Shown piece by piece: positions 11,805 to 22,252 of a stretch of 64,000 nt of DNA (its first letter is position 1; the number at the start of each line of letters is the position of its first letter). Below the pieces are notes generated by a model. That model did no database searches, was not told where the DNA came from, and saw only the letters and a list, made by a program, of their open reading frames with translations. The position numbers and the translations under genes were made by a program. The DNA is from Microbacterium sp. (GTDB taxonomy: Bacteria; Actinomycetota; Actinomycetes; Actinomycetales; Microbacteriaceae): contig JAFKIL010000007.1 of the NCBI GenBank assembly GCA_017306415.1, positions 62,001-126,000 on the forward strand. The letters run 5' to 3'.

Positions 11805-11865
11805 GCAGAATCGCGGATGCCGCGGGCGAATCCCGTCCGCGATCCTGCGCATCTCCGCAGTTCTG
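11805..11865. repeat. Short diverged inverted-repeat element between convergent genes
   Basis: GCAGAATCGCGGATGC (11805-11820) and GCGCATCTCCGCAGTTCTG (11847-11865) form imperfect inverted arms, and GCGGAT/GTCCGC pairs inside. It begins 44 nt after the lldD stop and ends 8 nt before the convergent HAD gene. The ends resemble the 82-bp family (GCAGAA...TTCTG), so it may be a decayed member. Confidence 0.5.
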
Positions 11866-11873
11866 TGCGGCGC

Positions 11874-12626
11874 CTACAGCGTCGGCAGGAGATCGTCGAG
11901 GAACGCCGCGGTGTCCTCCCAGCCGGTGACGGCGTGGCAGGCGACGCCGAGGGCGAGCACCGGGTAGTCGTTCCCGTCGGGGTCGAGGCGGTCGCCGACG
12001 AACAGCATCTCGTCGAGGGGGATGCCGGTCTGCTCGGCGAGGCGCTGCATACCGTACGCCTTGTCGATGCCCCGGTGGGTGATGTCGACGCTCGTCGAGC
12101 CGCCGGAGCGGACCTCGAGGTCGGGGATGCGCGCGGCGACGGCGGCGCGCAGCGCGTTCTTGCGCTCACCGGTCGGATCCCACGCGAGCTTCGCGCCGAG
12201 CGGGGCGCGCTGGCCCAGGGCGGAGAAGGTGATCTGCGAGCCCCGGTCCTCGAGGATGGGCCCCCAGGTGTCGCTCTCCCACAGGCCGAGGCGGCGCGCC
12301 TCCTCCTCGACGGCAGCGAGGGCGCGGGCCTTCTCGTCGTCGCTGAGGGTGTGCGCGTAGACCGTGCGGATGCCGTCTTCGTCGATCCGGTAGTACTGCG
12401 TCCCGCACGTGGGCAGCAGATGGATGCGGCTGCGCACGGCCGTCGACGCCGCGGGGAGGCGATCCACCACCTGCGTCTCGAACTGCGCGAGCTGGCCGCC
12501 GGAGATGACGGCAACCTCGACCTTCTCCGCCAGGGCGACCAGCAGTGCACCGATCCGCGGGTCGATCGCCGCCTTGGACGGGGCGAGTGTGTCGTCGAGG
12601 TCGAACGCGACGAGGCGGGTCGGCAT
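11874..12626 (-). CDS. HAD-IIB family phosphatase
   Basis: A 250-aa HAD hydrolase. Motif I is FDLDDTLAPSK (D-x-D, residues 8-18), motif II VISGGQ, and motif IV GDRLDPDGNDYP near the C-terminus, with a type IIB cap between. These enzymes dephosphorylate sugar phosphates; the resemblance is to sucrose-phosphatase and phosphomannomutase-like proteins, but the substrate is unknown. The ATG has a strong upstream GGAGGGAG. The gene follows tRNA-Pro after a hairpin and appears to be its own unit. Confidence 0.85.
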   Translation of the reverse strand: MPTRLVAFDLDDTLAPSKAAIDPRIGALLVALAEKVEVAVISGGQLAQFETQVVDRLPAASTAVRSRIHLLPTCGTQYYRIDEDGIRTVYAHTLSDDEKARALAAVEEEARRLGLWESDTWGPILEDRGSQITFSALGQRAPLGAKLAWDPTGERKNALRAAVAARIPDLEVRSGGSTSVDITHRGIDKAYGMQRLAEQTGIPLDEMLFVGDRLDPDGNDYPVLALGVACHAVTGWEDTAAFLDDLLPTL

Positions 12627-12648
12627 GCGGCTCCCTCCGGCGGTGTGC

Positions 12649-12680
12649 GAGAGGCTCCGCCGAATCCGGCGGAGCCTCTC
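12649..12680 (-). terminator. Intrinsic-type hairpin downstream of tRNA-Pro
   Basis: GAGAGGCTCCGCCG (12649-12662) pairs perfectly with CGGCGGAGCCTCTC (12667-12680) over a 4-nt loop. It sits 7 nt past the tRNA-Pro 3' end on the minus strand and upstream of the HAD gene's ribosome-binding site. No U-run follows, as is common in high-GC actinobacteria. Confidence 0.7.
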
Positions 12681-12686
12681 TGCGAG

Positions 12687-12760
<74 letters not shown>

Positions 12761-12831
12761 TGGCAACCACACGAGTCTACCCCGAACGCCCCCGCGCTCC
12801 GAATCGTGGGCCGACCCTCGCGCGGGATGGG

Positions 12832-13767
12832 TCAGCGGGGGAGCAGCGTGAGGAGGGACGCCTCGGGGCGGCATCCGAACCGCACCGGTGCATAGATCGA
12901 GTGACCGATGCCCGCGCTGACATTGAGCGGCACCGTGCGGCCGTCGTGCGTCCACTCGCTGAGCCCGCGGGCCTGGTCGAGAGGGATGTCGCAGTTGGCG
13001 ACGATGGCGTTCGGGGAGAACGGGACGCGGACCTGACCGCCGTGCGTGTGTCCGCCGAAGATCATGTCGGCTCCGTCGTCGACGAACGCGTCGAGCACAC
13101 GACGGTACGGCGCGTGCGTGACACCCCAGGAGAGCGCGGTGCCCCGCTTGCGCCGCATCTTCGCGATGAGCGGCGGAAGATCCTCGAGGCGGTCCCAGTC
13201 GCGGTGGGCGTCGCTGACGCCGAACGCGTCGATCCGCTGACCCGCGACCTGCAGCGTCGCGGCCGCGTTGTTGAGGTTCGACCACCCGAGCTCACCGGTC
13301 AGGTAGTCGTCGAGCGCAGAGGTGTCCAGAGGCTCCGCGTCCGTGTGCTTCTTGGAGGGGCCCGTGAAGTACTTGAGCGGGTTGCGCGGCGACGGGGCCA
13401 CGTGGTCGTTCGAGCCGTGCACGAACACTCCCGGCAGCCCGCGGAACGCGTCGTACGCAGCCCGGATGCCGGCCAGCCCGTCGACGTGGCCGAGGTTGTC
13501 GCCCGTGTTCACGATCACGTCGGGCCGGAGGGTCGCGAGCGACGCGATCCACCGCTGCTTGCGGTGCTGCCATGGCGCCATGTGCGCGTCGGACAGGTGA
13601 AGGACACGAAGCGGGGATGAGCCCGCGGGGAGGACGCGAAGCGCGTGGCGGCGCACCGTGTAGAGGTGGCGCTCGACCCCCACACCCCACACCGCGGCGC
13701 CGACGCCGACCGCCCCCACCGCGCCGAGCGCGGTGAGGGCGGTCCGGGTACCGGTGGAGCCGGGCAC
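12832..13767 (-). CDS. Calcineurin-like metallophosphoesterase, membrane-anchored
   Basis: All dinuclear-metal motifs are visible: [21 protein letters not shown] (a variant of GNHD), a lone His in GVTHAP, and GGHTHGGQV. Together they define a YkuE/DUF-type phosphoesterase. A hydrophobic N-terminal segment (about residues 5-30) should anchor it, with the active site outside. The GTG start overlaps the last base of the upstream penicillin-binding-protein stop (TAGTG), so translation is coupled. That layout suggests cell-envelope work, perhaps on lipid or nucleotide phosphates; the substrate is unproven. Length is 311 aa. Confidence 0.88.
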   Translation of the reverse strand: MPGSTGTRTALTALGAVGAVGVGAAVWGVGVERHLYTVRRHALRVLPAGSSPLRVLHLSDAHMAPWQHRKQRWIASLATLRPDVIVNTGDNLGHVDGLAGIRAAYDAFRGLPGVFVHGSNDHVAPSPRNPLKYFTGPSKKHTDAEPLDTSALDDYLTGELGWSNLNNAAATLQVAGQRIDAFGVSDAHRDWDRLEDLPPLIAKMRRKRGTALSWGVTHAPYRRVLDAFVDDGADMIFGGHTHGGQVRVPFSPNAIVANCDIPLDQARGLSEWTHDGRTVPLNVSAGIGHSIYAPVRFGCRPEASLLTLLPR

Positions 13768-16343
13768 TAGCCGTTGCCGCCCGGACCGCCGCCGTTGCCC
13801 TTGCCGCTGTCCTTGCAGGTCAGCGTGATCGTCGTGCTGCGGTTGACCATGGTGCCGGAGGGGGGATCGGTGCTCGACACGGTGGCGTCGCCCTGCTTGC
13901 ACTCGGTGACGTTCGCGAAGCCGGCCGAGTGGAGCTGGGCCGCGGCATCGCTCGACTTCTGGCCCGACACGTCGGGTACCGAGAGTCCTTGCCCATTGCT
14001 CGGGCTGATCGTGACCGTCGCGCCGCCCGCGGTCTTTCCCGCGCCGGGGCTCTGCTGGGCGATCGTGCCCGCCGGCAGGTCGGAATCCACCGGCCCGCCG
14101 ACCTGCACCTGGAAGCCGGCGCCGGTCAGGGTCTGGGTCGCCTGGTCCTGCGACATCCCGACGACGTTCGGCAGGTCGCGCAGCACATACCGGGTCAGGT
14201 TCTTGTCCGGGGCCGGGAACTGTCCGCCGGGGTACCACTGGTCGATGGCTCCCTGGATGCTTCTCGCGATGCGGTACCGGAGGTTCCAGAGCTGGATGCC
14301 GTTGTAGGTCAGCCGGCTGAGGTTCACGGAGTCGGGGCCGGACACGGTGCCCACCACGTTCGCCGTGGTGACCTTGGTGCTCGACGTGATGAGCCAGGTC
14401 TGGCGCGTCTCGTGCGTACCGGTCTTGCCGATCAGCTGCGTGCCGTCGCCCGGGTTTCCCTGGCTGCCGGTTCCGCCACCCTGCATGACGCCGCGCAGAG
14501 CGCTCGCGGCGGTCGCGGCGACCTTCGGGTCGACGACCTGCGAGCACTTGGTGTCGGGGATCGGCAGCGCCTTGTTGTCGCTGTCGGTGACCTTGTCGAT
14601 CACCTTGGGCTGGCAGTAGATACCGTTTGCCGCGATGGTCGCGTACGCGGCGGCCATCGACAGGGGCGAGACGCTGTCGGAGCCGAGGATCTCGTACGCG
14701 CTCGGATTGTCGGTGGCCAAGGGCACGGTCTGCCCGTTGCCGAGGGTGACCCCGAGTCGGCCCGCCATCTTCCCGATGTCGCAGAGGTCGAGCTGTGCCG
14801 CCATGCCCCAGTATCCGGTGTTCAGGGAGAGCTTCGTGAACAGGGCGGGGGTGCCGAACCGCGGTGACTCATTCGCGAAGTTCTTGGGGACGTAGTTGCC
14901 GTTCGTGTATACGCCCCCGGGGATGCACGAGTCCTGGAACGTGCGCACGGGCTTGCCTCGCCCATCCACCACCTCATTGATGGAGTGGCCCTGCTCCAGC
15001 CAGTCGAGCAGGGTGAACAGCTTGAACGTCGACCCCGCGTTGAAGCCGTCCGATCCGCCGATGGCCCTCGTTCCGGCGTACACGACGCTGGTCTCGCCAG
15101 GAGCCGTCGCCGCACCCGGAACGTACTTGGTGTTCTGCGCGATGGCGAGCACTCTGCCGGTGCCGACCTCGATGCTGACCGATGCCGAGCCGAACTGGAA
15201 GCCGGGCATGCTCTGCGGCGAATACTTCGCCTGGGCCGCGTCGGCCGCCTGCTGGACCCGCGCGTCGAAGGTCGTGTAGATCTTCAGGCCGCCCTTGCGC
15301 AGCAGCTGCGCGCGCTCGTCGGGCGTGGCGCCGAACGCGGGGTCGTTCGTGATCGTGTCGGTCACGTACTCGCAGAAGTAGTGGGCGTACGTCGCCGAGC
15401 AGCCGGTCGTCGGCGTGGTGATCTTCGGCGTGATCGGAGCCTTGTCGGCGTCGTCGAACTGCTTCTGCGTGATCTTGCCGTCGTGCAGCATGCGGCCGAG
15501 CACGTACGACTGCCGCTTCTTGGTCTCGGCGTAGTTGTTGCCCTTGCCGTTCGTCTTGCTGTCCGGCAGGTCGATGCGGTACGTGTTCGGGTTCTGCACG
15601 ATGCCGGCGAGCGTCGCGGCCTGGGCGAGGTTCAGCTTGCTCGCCGAGACCCCGAAGTAGCGCTGGGCCGCGGCCTCGATGCCGTAGGTCGTGCCGCCGA
15701 AGTTCGCGATGTTGAGGTACCCGAGCAGGATGTCGTTCTTCGAGTAGCGCTGCTCCAGGGCGATCGCGTAGCGCATCTCCTGCAGCTTGCGCTGGATGCC
15801 GTCGGTGCCCGTCGCGTTGGTCGCCTTCTCCCAGCAGGTGTTGAGCTCCTTCTCCGTCTTCGCGTTCCAGTCGCACTGCTGGATGAGGACGTTCTTGACG
15901 TACTGCTGGCTGATCGACGAGCCGCCCTGCGTGTTCGCGTCGCCCTTGACGTTGGACAGGATGGCCCGCGTCGTGCCGATGAGGTCGATGCCGCCGTGCT
16001 CGTAGAAGCGCGGATCCTCACTCGAGAGGATCGCGTCGTACATGACGGGAGCGATCTGATCGAACGTCACGGGCGAGCGGTTCTGGTCGTAGAACGTCGC
16101 CATGGTCGTGTACTGACCCTTGTCGTTCTTCGCGTAGATCGTCGACGGCAGGATCAGCTTGTCGATCGTCAGCACGCTCGGGAGGTTGTCGAACATGTTG
16201 ATCGCGCTGGTGGCGGCGGCGCTCGACACGGCGAGGGCCGGCGTCACGGTCGCGGTCACGAGGACTCCCGCGACGGCGCTCAGTCCCACGAGGCCGAGAA
16301 GCCCGCCGAGCACACCCGTCGTCGTCCGATTCTTCTGGGGCAT
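13767..16343 (-). CDS. Class A penicillin-binding protein with two PASTA domains
   Basis: An 858-aa peptidoglycan synthase. Domains in order: an N-terminal membrane anchor (residues 10-40); a GT51 glycosyltransferase with SSEDPRFYEHGGIDLIGT and GGSSISQQYVKN; a transpeptidase with SxxK (GSTFK), SxN (SLNTG) and KTG (GKTGT); and two PASTA repeats (LPNVVGMSQDQA..., VPDVSGQKSSDA...). A Gly/Asn-rich tail ends it. It polymerises and crosslinks glycan strands outside the membrane. On the minus strand TACGAT ends 7 nt before the ATG with no ribosome-binding site, suggesting a leaderless mRNA. The metallophosphoesterase gene is coupled downstream. This class is often called PonA. Confidence 0.95.
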   Translation of the reverse strand: MPQKNRTTTGVLGGLLGLVGLSAVAGVLVTATVTPALAVSSAAATSAINMFDNLPSVLTIDKLILPSTIYAKNDKGQYTTMATFYDQNRSPVTFDQIAPVMYDAILSSEDPRFYEHGGIDLIGTTRAILSNVKGDANTQGGSSISQQYVKNVLIQQCDWNAKTEKELNTCWEKATNATGTDGIQRKLQEMRYAIALEQRYSKNDILLGYLNIANFGGTTYGIEAAAQRYFGVSASKLNLAQAATLAGIVQNPNTYRIDLPDSKTNGKGNNYAETKKRQSYVLGRMLHDGKITQKQFDDADKAPITPKITTPTTGCSATYAHYFCEYVTDTITNDPAFGATPDERAQLLRKGGLKIYTTFDARVQQAADAAQAKYSPQSMPGFQFGSASVSIEVGTGRVLAIAQNTKYVPGAATAPGETSVVYAGTRAIGGSDGFNAGSTFKLFTLLDWLEQGHSINEVVDGRGKPVRTFQDSCIPGGVYTNGNYVPKNFANESPRFGTPALFTKLSLNTGYWGMAAQLDLCDIGKMAGRLGVTLGNGQTVPLATDNPSAYEILGSDSVSPLSMAAAYATIAANGIYCQPKVIDKVTDSDNKALPIPDTKCSQVVDPKVAATAASALRGVMQGGGTGSQGNPGDGTQLIGKTGTHETRQTWLITSSTKVTTANVVGTVSGPDSVNLSRLTYNGIQLWNLRYRIARSIQGAIDQWYPGGQFPAPDKNLTRYVLRDLPNVVGMSQDQATQTLTGAGFQVQVGGPVDSDLPAGTIAQQSPGAGKTAGGATVTISPSNGQGLSVPDVSGQKSSDAAAQLHSAGFANVTECKQGDATVSSTDPPSGTMVNRSTTITLTCKDSGKGNGGGPGGNG

Positions 16344-16462
16344 AGGCTTGATCGTAAGGGAGATACCTGGGCGAAGCCTTCAGAGCCGGCCGCTTTCGGG
16401 AAACCCTGCCGACGCCTTCAGCCGGACGGTTTCCGGCGATATGCGAGAGACACGGAGCCGCG

Positions 16463-16678
16463 ATGACCACGTGGGAATACCTGACCACCCCGCTGCTGAT
16501 CCACAACACGGCGGCGATCCTCAACAACTGGGGAAAGCAGGGCTGGGAGCTCGTCCAGGTCGTGCCCGGTCCCGAGGGCGGCCTCGTCGCCTACTTCAAG
16601 CGCCCGTCCGGCGGCGGATCCGCCAACGCCGGCATCGGTGCGGCCGCCGAGGCCGCCAAGCAGTTCGAGGAGAGCTGA
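16463..16678 (+). CDS. Small DUF4177-like protein
   Basis: A 71-aa protein. TWEYLTTPLL at the start, then NNWGKQGWELVQVV and YFKRP, match the DUF4177 pattern (two strands around GKEGWELV), followed by an Ala/Gly-rich tail. Function is unknown. GGAG lies about 8 nt before the ATG. It is 1 nt upstream of the RidA-like gene, so the two form an operon. Confidence 0.75.
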   Translation: MTTWEYLTTPLLIHNTAAILNNWGKQGWELVQVVPGPEGGLVAYFKRPSGGGSANAGIGAAAEAAKQFEES

Positions 16679-16679
16679 C

Positions 16680-17147
16680 ATGACCGTTTCGCAGACCCTG
16701 GCCGCACTCGGCATCGACCTGCCTGCGGTGGCGATGCCCGCCGGCGCGTACATCCCGGCGAAGATCCACGGCGACCTCGTCTACACGGCGGGCCAGATCC
16801 CGTTCGTATCAGGCGCCCTCCCCGCAACGGGCAAGGTCGGCGACGGCCACGGTCTCGTGCCCGCGGCCGACGCCTTCCAGTACGCGCGGGTGTGCGCCCT
16901 GAACGCGGTCGCGGCGGCTGCGGCGGCGGTCGGCGACGTCGACCGCCTCACGGGGGTCGTGAAGGTCACCGGGTTCGTGGCATCCGTCCCCGGGTTCACG
17001 GGCCAGCCCGGCGTCATCAACGGCGCCAGCGAGCTGCTCGGCGATGTGTTCGGCGACGGCGGCCGCCACGCCCGATCCGCCGTAGGCGTCGCCGTCCTGC
17101 CGCTGGACAGCCCCGTCGAGGTCGAGGTCGTCTTCAGCTTCGTCTGA
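16680..17147 (+). CDS. RidA family (YjgF/YER057c/UK114) protein
   Basis: A 155-aa member of the RidA superfamily. The start carries the substrate-side motif LVYTAGQIPFVSG and the C-terminal part has GGRHARSAVGVAVLPLDSPVEVEVVF, where the Arg of ARSAVGV lines up with the catalytic arginine. RidA hydrolyses reactive enamines/imines made by PLP enzymes; this longer subgroup (extra insert around residues 45-60) may differ in substrate. GAGGAG precedes ATG 16680. It is convergent with acs, whose stop is 12 nt away. Confidence 0.88.
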   Translation: MTVSQTLAALGIDLPAVAMPAGAYIPAKIHGDLVYTAGQIPFVSGALPATGKVGDGHGLVPAADAFQYARVCALNAVAAAAAAVGDVDRLTGVVKVTGFVASVPGFTGQPGVINGASELLGDVFGDGGRHARSAVGVAVLPLDSPVEVEVVFSFV

Positions 17148-17159
17148 GCTGCTCGGGCA

Positions 17160-19130
<1,971 letters not shown>

Positions 19131-19194
19131 ATGGGCGCGCTCCTTTGCGGTGATGGCGCGGCGGCGGGCCGTGAGACGCCGCGACGACGGGGTC

Positions 19195-19236
19195 AATCTA
19201 CCTCCGCCTCGGTCGGTCCACTACCTCCGATAGTGG
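19195..19236 (-). promoter_or_regulatory. acs promoter with an overlapping dyad
   Basis: On the minus strand TAGATT (19200-19195) is a likely -10 for acs. A dyad CCACTA-N7-TAGTGG (19218-19236) covers the place of the -35, and no good -35 hexamer is seen. This suggests a regulator site, identity unknown. The rest of 19237-19320 shows nothing recognisable beyond an AT-richer patch near 19290-19310. Confidence 0.4.
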
Positions 19237-19320
19237 GTGGTCCGTCGCCCGGTCGCGGGTACGCTCCCACGCCTCGAGGAGCGCGGTTCGATATATCGCA
19301 CGGATATGGTGCGGATTCGT

Positions 19321-19349
19321 TTGGAGGGCCGTGTGAACTTGCGTATGCT
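19321..19349 (+). promoter_or_regulatory. Promoter of the 6C-type RNA
   Basis: TTGGAG (19321-19326), a 17-nt spacer and TATGCT (19344-19349) form a good sigma-70-type promoter. Transcription would start near 19356. Confidence 0.65.
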
Positions 19350-19355
19350 CGTCTC

Positions 19356-19460
19356 CGGCCGAACATTCGATTCTGGCATTCGCAGTCCGTGACCACCCCC
19401 GTTCGCGGCGCTGCGTGTGGCGGCATCCCATTCCCCCCATGGGATGCCGCCCTCCTCTTT
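19356..19460 (+). ncRNA. 6C-type small RNA (two hairpins with C-rich loops)
   Basis: About 105 nt from the predicted start to a T-tract. Hairpin 1 (19381-19415): CGCAG/CTGCG outside and CCGTGA/TCGCGG inside, with loop CCACCCCCGT. Hairpin 2 (19419-19451): perfect 13-bp stem GGCGGCATCCCAT/ATGGGATGCCGCC with loop TCCCCCC, followed by CTCCTCTTTT, so it doubles as an intrinsic terminator. Two stem-loops each with a run of cytosines define the actinobacterial 6C RNA, a conserved regulator thought to pair with G-rich mRNA through its loops. It lies between acs and the tad locus. I have no alignment to confirm the family; an attenuator before the tad genes is the main alternative. Confidence 0.7.
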
Positions 19461-19600
19461 TCCGGCTGGATCCGCCGCGCGATGCCGCGCTGCGGCCGCG
19501 CCGCGTGATCTTCCTCTCCCCAAGCGTGCTGGTATCCGCGCCGTCCACCGATGACGCTCGGGTCCGGCAGCCGGGAGCGTGGCCTCCGTAGCTTCGAGGC

Positions 19601-20731
19601 ATGACCGAGCCCTTCGTCGCCCGTCCCCGCGGCCCCCTTCCACGCGTCGCGGTCGACGCGCGTTCGGCGTCTCGCAGCGGTCCGCCGTCGGACGCTGTTC
19701 CCGTGTCCGCCGGCGCTGCGGGTGCGGCCGGGGCTGTCGATCCCGCCGGAGTCGCGGCTGTCGAAGATCAGGCGCCGGAGAAGGCGGTCGTCCGGCCGCC
19801 GTGGCATCCGGTGCTGGAGCCGTTCGTCGAGTTCCTCGACGATCCGGGGGTGACCGACCTCTTCGTGAACGGCGGGGACGGACTCTTCGTCGACCGCGGC
19901 AGCGGCGCCACTCGGGTTGCGCGATGGCGTGCGAGGGAGCCCGAGGTCCGTGATCTCGCCGTCGCGCTCATCGGCCTCGGCGGCCGCCACATCGACGACG
20001 CGTCGCCGTGCGTCGACGTGCGGCTCGACGGGGGCATCCGCGTCCACGCTGTGCTGCCGCCGATCGCCTCCGGCGGGACCGCGATCTCGATCCGGGTGCC
20101 GCGTGCCGCCGACGTCGGCCTGGCCGGCTTGGCGGCGCGCGGACTGGTCGATGTTCGCGGACGTGAGCGGCTGGAGCGCCTCGTCGCCGATCGCGAGAAC
20201 CTCTTGATCAGCGGTGCCGGCGGTTCCGGCAAGACGACGCTGCTCGGTGCACTGCTCGCTCTCGTGCCGCACTCCGAGCGGATCGTCACGATCGAGGACG
20301 TGGCGGAGCTGCGCGTCGACCACCCGCATCATGTGCGCCTCGAGGCGCGCCAGCCGAACCTCGAGGGCGCGGGTGGCGTCGGACTGGCGCGGCTCGTCCG
20401 CGAGGCGCTGCGGATGCGCCCCGACCGCCTGGTCGTCGGCGAGTGCCGGGGGGCGGAAGTGCGCGAGCTGCTCAGCGCTCTCAACACGGGTCACGACGGG
20501 GGCGCAGGCACCCTGCACGCCAACGGGCTGGAGGATGTTCCGGCGCGACTCGAGGCGCTGGGTGCGCTCGCGGGGCTCGACGATGCGGCGCTCGCCCGCC
20601 AGGTCGCGAGCGCCATCGGGTGCGTCCTCCATCTCGAGCGGGGCCGCGACGGGCGCCGTCGGCTGGCCGCGGTCGGCCGGCCGATCGTGGTCCGCGGCCG
20701 CCTCGGGATCGAGGCCGTGCCGTGGAGCTGA
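19601..20731 (+). CDS. tadA: Tad pilus assembly ATPase (TadA/CpaF family)
   Basis: A 376-aa secretion ATPase. After a roughly 65-residue disordered start it shows the N-terminal domain (FVNGGDGLFVDRG), Walker A GAGGSGKTTLL (about residues 206-216), an Asp box ERIVTIEDVAELR and the Walker B/His box MRPDRLVVGECRGAE and GTLHANG. It powers extrusion of a Flp-type pilus. TAGCTT (19589-19594) lies 6 nt before the ATG, a leaderless signature. It heads a five-gene operon, overlapping the next gene by 10 nt. Shorter than many CpaF proteins (around 400-450 aa) but all motifs are intact. Confidence 0.92.
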   Translation: MTEPFVARPRGPLPRVAVDARSASRSGPPSDAVPVSAGAAGAAGAVDPAGVAAVEDQAPEKAVVRPPWHPVLEPFVEFLDDPGVTDLFVNGGDGLFVDRGSGATRVARWRAREPEVRDLAVALIGLGGRHIDDASPCVDVRLDGGIRVHAVLPPIASGGTAISIRVPRAADVGLAGLAARGLVDVRGRERLERLVADRENLLISGAGGSGKTTLLGALLALVPHSERIVTIEDVAELRVDHPHHVRLEARQPNLEGAGGVGLARLVREALRMRPDRLVVGECRGAEVRELLSALNTGHDGGAGTLHANGLEDVPARLEALGALAGLDDAALARQVASAIGCVLHLERGRDGRRRLAAVGRPIVVRGRLGIEAVPWS

Positions 20732-21630
20732 ACCTCTTCGCCCTCCTGCGGCGGAGGGGTCGCGGTACGCGAGGGCCGTCGACCGACGCGGACACCGTGC
20801 TCCGCCTCGCGGTCCTGTTGCGCACCGGCATCGATCCTGCCTCGGCGTGGCGCTACCTGGCGGACACGGGCAGCGACGTGGCCCAGACCGTGGTCGACCG
20901 GGTGGCCGCCGGCGGCGATGTGGCCGAGGCCCTCGACGCGTGCGGTGACCCGTGGGGCGAGGTCGGTGCTGCGTGGGCGGTGGCGACGACCGTCGGGGCT
21001 CCGCTCGCGGACAGTCTGCGGGCCATGTCCATCGCGCTCCAGGATGCTGCGGCCACGCGCGACGAGGTGAGTGTGGCGCTCGCCGAGCCGGCAGGCACCG
21101 CGCGGCTGATGACGTGGCTTCCGCTGGTCGCTGTCCTGATGGGCGCCGCGCTGGGCTTCGACCCCGTGCGCGTGATGATCACGAACCCGCTCGGGATCGC
21201 CTGCGTCGTGGGCGGCGTGGTCCTTCTGGGCGTCGCGCACCGCTGGACGACGTCGCTCGTCCGGCGGGCCCAGCCCTTGCCGGGCATCCCGGGCTTCCAT
21301 GCCGAGCTCACGGCGATCGCCGTGACCGGCGGGGTCTCGCTGGAGCGCGCGCAGGCTCTGGTGCGGCAGGTGGGCGGAGGCGAGCCCGATACGGAGACCG
21401 CCGGCATCCTCGCGCTCTCCCGCTCCGCGGGGGTCCCCGCCGCCGAACTGCTGCGTGCGGCATCCGGGATCGCGCGGCACCGCGCCCGCACCGAGGGACG
21501 GCTGCGCGCCGCGGCCCTCTCGTCTCGACTCCTGCTTCCGCTCGGGGTCTGCATCCTGCCGGCCTTCCTGCTCCTGGGGGTGGCCCCGATGCTCTTGAGC
21601 GTGCTCGCATCGACCTCGCTGACCCTGTGA
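20722..21630 (+). CDS. TadB/TadC-like pilus platform protein (T2SSF domain)
   Basis: A 302-aa inner-membrane protein. A type II secretion F domain is seen early (LRTGIDPASAWRYLA ... GGDVAEALDA ... VATTVGAPLADSLRAM), then two central membrane helices, a second F-like helical part (ITGGVSLERAQAL-like, near residue 200) and a C-terminal pair of helices. It would be the membrane platform driven by TadA. One gene seems to replace the usual tadB plus tadC pair. GTG 20722 lies inside the end of tadA; frame and homology both support it. Confidence 0.82.
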   Translation: MELNLFALLRRRGRGTRGPSTDADTVLRLAVLLRTGIDPASAWRYLADTGSDVAQTVVDRVAAGGDVAEALDACGDPWGEVGAAWAVATTVGAPLADSLRAMSIALQDAAATRDEVSVALAEPAGTARLMTWLPLVAVLMGAALGFDPVRVMITNPLGIACVVGGVVLLGVAHRWTTSLVRRAQPLPGIPGFHAELTAIAVTGGVSLERAQALVRQVGGGEPDTETAGILALSRSAGVPAAELLRAASGIARHRARTEGRLRAAALSSRLLLPLGVCILPAFLLLGVAPMLLSVLASTSLTL

Positions 21631-21705
21631 CGCCGACCTCGTCCACCGACCGTGCCCGTCTGCCCGTGCCCGTCCATCCGTGCCCGCCGATCCAGAGGAG
21701 AAGAC

Positions 21706-21909
21706 ATGACCGTTCCCCGTCTCACGCCGCGCCGTGCCGCGCGCCTGTTCCGCACACCGGGTGACGACGCCGGCGCCGCCACCGCCGAGTACGCCATCGC
21801 GACGATGGCCGCCGTCGCGTTCGCCGGACTGCTCGTCGTCATCATGAGGTCCGACGAGGTGCGCGGCATCCTCACCGACCTGGTACGCCGTGCGCTCACC
21901 GTGGCATGA
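21706..21909 (+). CDS. Flp-type pilin-like small protein (DUF4244)
   Basis: A 67-aa protein with a basic N-terminus (PRLTPRRAARLFR), the motif DAGAATAEYAIATMAAVAFAG and a single membrane helix, as in DUF4244/Flp pilins. The GAATAEYA junction matches a prepilin-type processing region. It is the likely pilin of the locus. AGAGGAGAAG lies just before ATG 21706. Confidence 0.8.
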   Translation: MTVPRLTPRRAARLFRTPGDDAGAATAEYAIATMAAVAFAGLLVVIMRSDEVRGILTDLVRRALTVA

Positions 21910-22252
21910 CGGCGGGCGCGGCGCGGGGTGCGACAGCGGCTCCGTGACCGCCGAGTTCGCGATCGTCCTGCCGGTCCTGCTCCTCATTCTCGTGCTCGGC
22001 GCCACCACGCTCGGTGCGTGCGCGAAGCAGGTGCGGCTGCAGGATGCCGCGGCGGATGCCGCGCGTCTGGTCGCGCGCGACGAGCCGGCGGCCCGCGCGC
22101 AGGCCGTCGTCGCTGCCGCGGTCGGGGGTGCGACGGCCACCATCCAATACCGGGGCGATCTCGTCTGCGTCGAGACCCGCGCCCCCACCGCCCTGCCGCT
22201 GCCGGCGCCCGACATCCGAGCGCGTGCCTGCGCCCTGGCGGGAGGCCTCTGA
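21890..22252 (+). CDS. TadE-like pseudopilin
   Basis: A 120-aa protein with the TadE N-terminus SGSVTAEFAIVLPVLLLILVLG, one membrane helix and a small extracytoplasmic domain with a Cys pair (CVET, RACAL). TadE proteins are minor pilins of Flp systems. GTG 21890 overlaps the preceding gene by 20 nt; GTG 21944 is a later alternative directly before TAEF. The stop overlaps the next ATG. Confidence 0.8.
   Translation: MRSPWHDGGRGAGCDSGSVTAEFAIVLPVLLLILVLGATTLGACAKQVRLQDAAADAARLVARDEPAARAQAVVAAAVGGATATIQYRGDLVCVETRAPTALPLPAPDIRARACALAGGL

Noticed and set aside
13767..14547. A 571-codon version of the metallophosphoesterase starting at 14547
   Set aside because: The first 260 codons are an off-frame reading of the penicillin-binding protein; GTG 13767 is coupled to its stop.
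19210..19320. A protein-coding gene between acs and the 6C RNA
   Set aside because: Frames here are short, lack ribosome-binding sites and do not resemble proteins; regulatory DNA explains the stretch better.
21652..21909. Earlier start at 21652 for the DUF4244 gene
   Set aside because: It has no ribosome-binding site and adds Pro/Cys-rich residues; ATG 21706 follows a clear AGAGGAG.
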